From a virus: a stretch of DNA of 64,000 nt. The notes beneath the pieces were generated by a model, which had not been told where the DNA came from, ran no database searches, and was given only the letters and a program-made list of their open reading frames with translations. Position numbers and translations under genes: made by a program. The stretch lies in IMG/VR virus record IMGVR_UViG_3300024517_000019, positions 1 to 64,000 of that record. One strand, given 5' to 3'. Positions 63,635 through 64,000 of this stretch are shown piece by piece; position 1 is the stretch's first letter, and every line of letters starts with the position of its first letter.

Positions 63635-64000
63635 ATGCGGTACTACCCTGGCGTCCGCATGCCTGACATCCTGACCATCGAAGAATTCAACGCTATCACC
63701 AAGCACCTGAAGGAAAAGATCGCCCATAACGGACACGACCTCACAAGGCGGTCAATGTGGACTCAGCTGGCAATCTTCAGGTTGGGTGCCTGTTGCGGGA
63801 TCAGGCCACAAGAGATGCCCTTGCTCAGGATCAAGGACATCTGCCTAGAGGGCGACTACCCCTGTGTCTTGGTCAGAAAGGAGGTAGCCAAGACACGCAA
63901 GGAACGACGGGTGCCGCTGTGGTGGGACGTTGATACCTTCATCGACCTGGGCAAGATCAAGGCCAGGTGGGAGAAGGAAGGCCTCACCGAAGACGACATC
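63635..64000 (+). CDS. tyrosine recombinase, C-terminal part outside window
   Basis: The frame opens at ATG 63635 and is still open at the edge after 122 codons. MPDILTIEEFNAITKHL begins the catalytic domain directly; the usual N-terminal core-binding domain of about 100 residues is absent. RLGACCGIRPQEMPLLRIKD contains the box I arginine and VAKTRKERRVPLWW the strand lysine. The box II H-x-x-R and tyrosine lie beyond the window. It could integrate the phage, invert DNA or resolve dimers. Confidence 0.8.
   Translation, partial: MRYYPGVRMPDILTIEEFNAITKHLKEKIAHNGHDLTRRSMWTQLAIFRLGACCGIRPQEMPLLRIKDICLEGDYPCVLVRKEVAKTRKERRVPLWWDVDTFIDLGKIKARWEKEGLTEDDI

Overview
The window is a piece of a large tailed-phage genome, either a free phage or a prophage. 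It carries large terminase, portal, scaffold, major capsid protein, a T7 gp11-like tail adaptor, a beta-propeller tail protein and a 3,714-residue internal polyvalent protein. The adaptor plus propeller plus giant ejection-type protein suggest a podovirus-like virion. There are no rRNA or housekeeping genes. A tyrosine recombinase cut by the right edge suggests a temperate element, but no attachment site is visible. The host cannot be fixed from the sequence. A phage-borne CsrA and strong GGGAG-type ribosome sites fit a CsrA-using bacterium, and a planctomycete is only a guess.

Layout. 1-30527 (minus): virion block, in transcription order 186-aa virion protein, 155-aa and 296-aa proteins, TerL, a 50-aa basic peptide, portal, scaffold, major capsid, 277-aa surface-type protein, adaptor, two small virion-type proteins, propeller tail protein, a glycine-rich 1,323-aa protein, a glutamine-rich 452-aa protein, the giant protein and a partial membrane protein. 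30767-31851 (plus): three small genes. 31827-33719 (minus): two membrane proteins and two ribbon-helix-helix-like proteins next to an operator-like palindrome array. 34313-36720 (minus): four genes, most with their own hairpin terminator, resembling moron cargo. 37060-47481 (plus): small early genes, a MoxR AAA+ ATPase / VWA module, a tRNA, a ParB-like protein and zinc-ribbon regulators. 47472-51062 (minus): recombination operon (HNH-like, annealing-type protein, YqaJ/lambda exonuclease, SMC-like ATPase) led by csrA and a small regulator. 51217-55327 (plus): ParB-like protein, SF2 helicase, lone DnaB-N-like domain. 55293-57231 (minus): secreted protein, metzincin-like protease and two-helix membrane protein, possibly a host-envelope or lysis cassette. 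57562-64000 (plus): unknown genes embedded in GGNNN pentamer arrays, a 550-nt gene-free stretch, six tandem divergent paralogs, RusA-like resolvase and a truncated tyrosine recombinase.

Control signals. Four copies of one 42-nt element, three plus and one minus, sit 41-111 nt before gene blocks and look like phage-specific promoters or operators. Many plus-strand genes share a leader made of a hairpin, then CTCGCTAC, then GGGAGA, then the start. Most genes within blocks overlap by 1-4 nt, so translation is probably coupled.

Most unusual content: the six-member paralog array (59918-62418), the MoxR-VWA module, CsrA heading a recombination operon, the GG-periodic arrays with a conserved 3' box, and the giant protein with an ADP-ribosyltransferase-like domain and three HExxH motifs.
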